From Actinomycetota bacterium (lineage in GTDB: Bacteria; Cyanobacteriota; Vampirovibrionia; Obscuribacterales; Obscuribacteraceae): a stretch of DNA of 5,488 nt. The DNA is taken from contig CAJCIF010000299.1 of the NCBI GenBank assembly GCA_903970355.1, forward strand, positions 1 to 5,488. Reading direction: 5' to 3'. The notes under the pieces were generated by a model. The model was not told the origin of the DNA. It worked only from the letters and a program-made list of their open reading frames with translations, and searched no databases. Shown piece by piece: positions 5,102 to 5,488 of the stretch (positions within the stretch are counted from its first letter, which is position 1; each line of letters starts with the position of its first letter). A program made the translations under genes and the position numbers.

Positions 5102-5125
5102 CTCCCTACTTACTCGATGAGTAAG
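5102..5125 (-). promoter_or_regulatory. SD and adjoining palindrome of the kinase-like gene
   Basis: CTTACTC (5109-5115) and GAGTAAG (5119-5125) form a perfect 7-bp inverted repeat around GAT. It ends three bases before the SD GGGAG (plus-strand 5102-5106). This position suits an operator or a 5'-leader hairpin that limits ribosome access. I could not assign a convincing -35/-10 pair in the region 5126-5300. Confidence 0.5.
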
Positions 5126-5278
5126 AGATATTGGGTTGAGAAGGAAAGTCAGGATAGGGTCTGTTTGGTCCGGAGTATCGGTAAAAAATTGGGCAATCCG
5201 AATCTACGTCTTTACGGGTACAAGAGCCAAGTAACGTTGTCTGTGCAATACTTCTCAATGTCGAAATATTTATTTCAG

Positions 5279-5288
5279 CTCGCGCGAG
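5279..5288. repeat. Perfect 10-bp palindrome CTCGCGCGAG
   Basis: A self-complementary GC-rich decamer in the otherwise featureless spacer between the terminator of the right-edge gene and the kinase-like gene. It could be a protein-binding site upstream of the kinase-like gene, but its distance (about 185 nt from the ATG) is large and chance cannot be excluded. Confidence 0.25.
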
Positions 5289-5300
5289 AGAGCGACTGGT

Positions 5301-5333
5301 AAAAACATAAAGGGCGCATTTCTGCGCCCTTTA
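5301..5333 (-). terminator. Intrinsic terminator of the right-edge minus-strand gene
   Basis: AAAGGGCGCA (5309-5318) pairs perfectly with TGCGCCCTTT (5323-5332) around a TTTC loop. On the minus strand it lies 27 nt after the TAA of the partial gene and is followed by TATGTTTTT. A weaker T tract on the other side would allow some activity on the plus strand. It insulates the kinase-like gene from upstream transcription. Confidence 0.85.
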
Positions 5334-5359
5334 CTTACCTGGCAGTAAGAGTGAAAGAC

Positions 5360-5488
5360 TTAACGTCTGAGACTTTTAACCGGTTTGCCTTTGGAATAGA
5401 CGCTACTACCGGCGGTGATAATTTCGCTGAATGAGATCTTTCGCAATTTGATCGTTTTCATCCAGGGCTCTTCTTTGTGGGCAACATA
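5360..5488 (-). CDS. C-terminal end of an unrecognised protein (5' partial)
   Basis: The minus strand is open from the right edge to TAA 5362-5360, giving 42 residues that contain KTIKLRKISFSEIITAGSSV and end in KPVKSLRR. The tail is strongly basic. The reading frame is chosen because it is the longest open to the edge, its codons resemble those of the neighbours, and its stop is followed directly by an intrinsic terminator. Another minus-strand frame is open for 26 codons to a TAG at about 5406, with sequence LDENDQIAKDLIQRNYHRR; it uses more rare Arg codons but cannot be fully ruled out. Family and function cannot be assigned from this fragment. Confidence 0.5.
   Translation of the reverse strand, partial: YVAHKEEPWMKTIKLRKISFSEIITAGSSVYSKGKPVKSLRR

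Overview
The window is bacterial. It has compact genes, good Shine-Dalgarno (SD) sequences, short intergenic gaps and intrinsic terminators at two convergent or tandem gene ends. Base composition looks close to balanced. I see no tRNA, rRNA, insertion sequence, CRISPR array or replication origin, and nothing fixes the phylum.

Layout. (1) Positions 2-2071, plus strand: two tandem MocR-type (GntR/aminotransferase-fold) regulators. The first is cut by the left edge and the second is complete; they are probably co-transcribed. Both have lost the lysine that holds pyridoxal phosphate (PLP): it is Gln in the first and His in the second. (2) Positions 2072-2597: no intact gene. On the minus strand lies a 49-codon reading frame with a good SD but an in-frame TAG at codon 11. 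On the plus strand, before the next gene, lies a strongly structured leader with five predicted hairpins, a strong SD facing a two-codon ORF, and repeated GGA motifs. (3) Positions 2598-3692, plus strand: a small four-helix membrane protein and an unrecognised soluble protein, separated by a long inverted repeat and closed by an intrinsic terminator. (4) Positions 3825-5125, minus strand: an APH-fold kinase-like gene that keeps the catalytic HGD but lacks both expected metal-binding residues. It has its own terminator and a palindrome just upstream of its SD. (5) Positions 5301-5488, minus strand: the C-terminal end of another gene and its terminator.

How the genes might work together. No complete metabolic pathway is visible. 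Three proteins here carry folds that normally use a cofactor or ATP, yet lack the residues that define the chemistry: two MocR-like regulators without the PLP lysine and one kinase-like protein without metal ligands. This suggests sensing or binding roles rather than catalysis, but that is inference. The other main signal is the structured leader before the membrane-protein gene, which looks like a candidate cis-acting RNA element. All structures were found by reading base pairing by eye; no folding energies or database searches were run.
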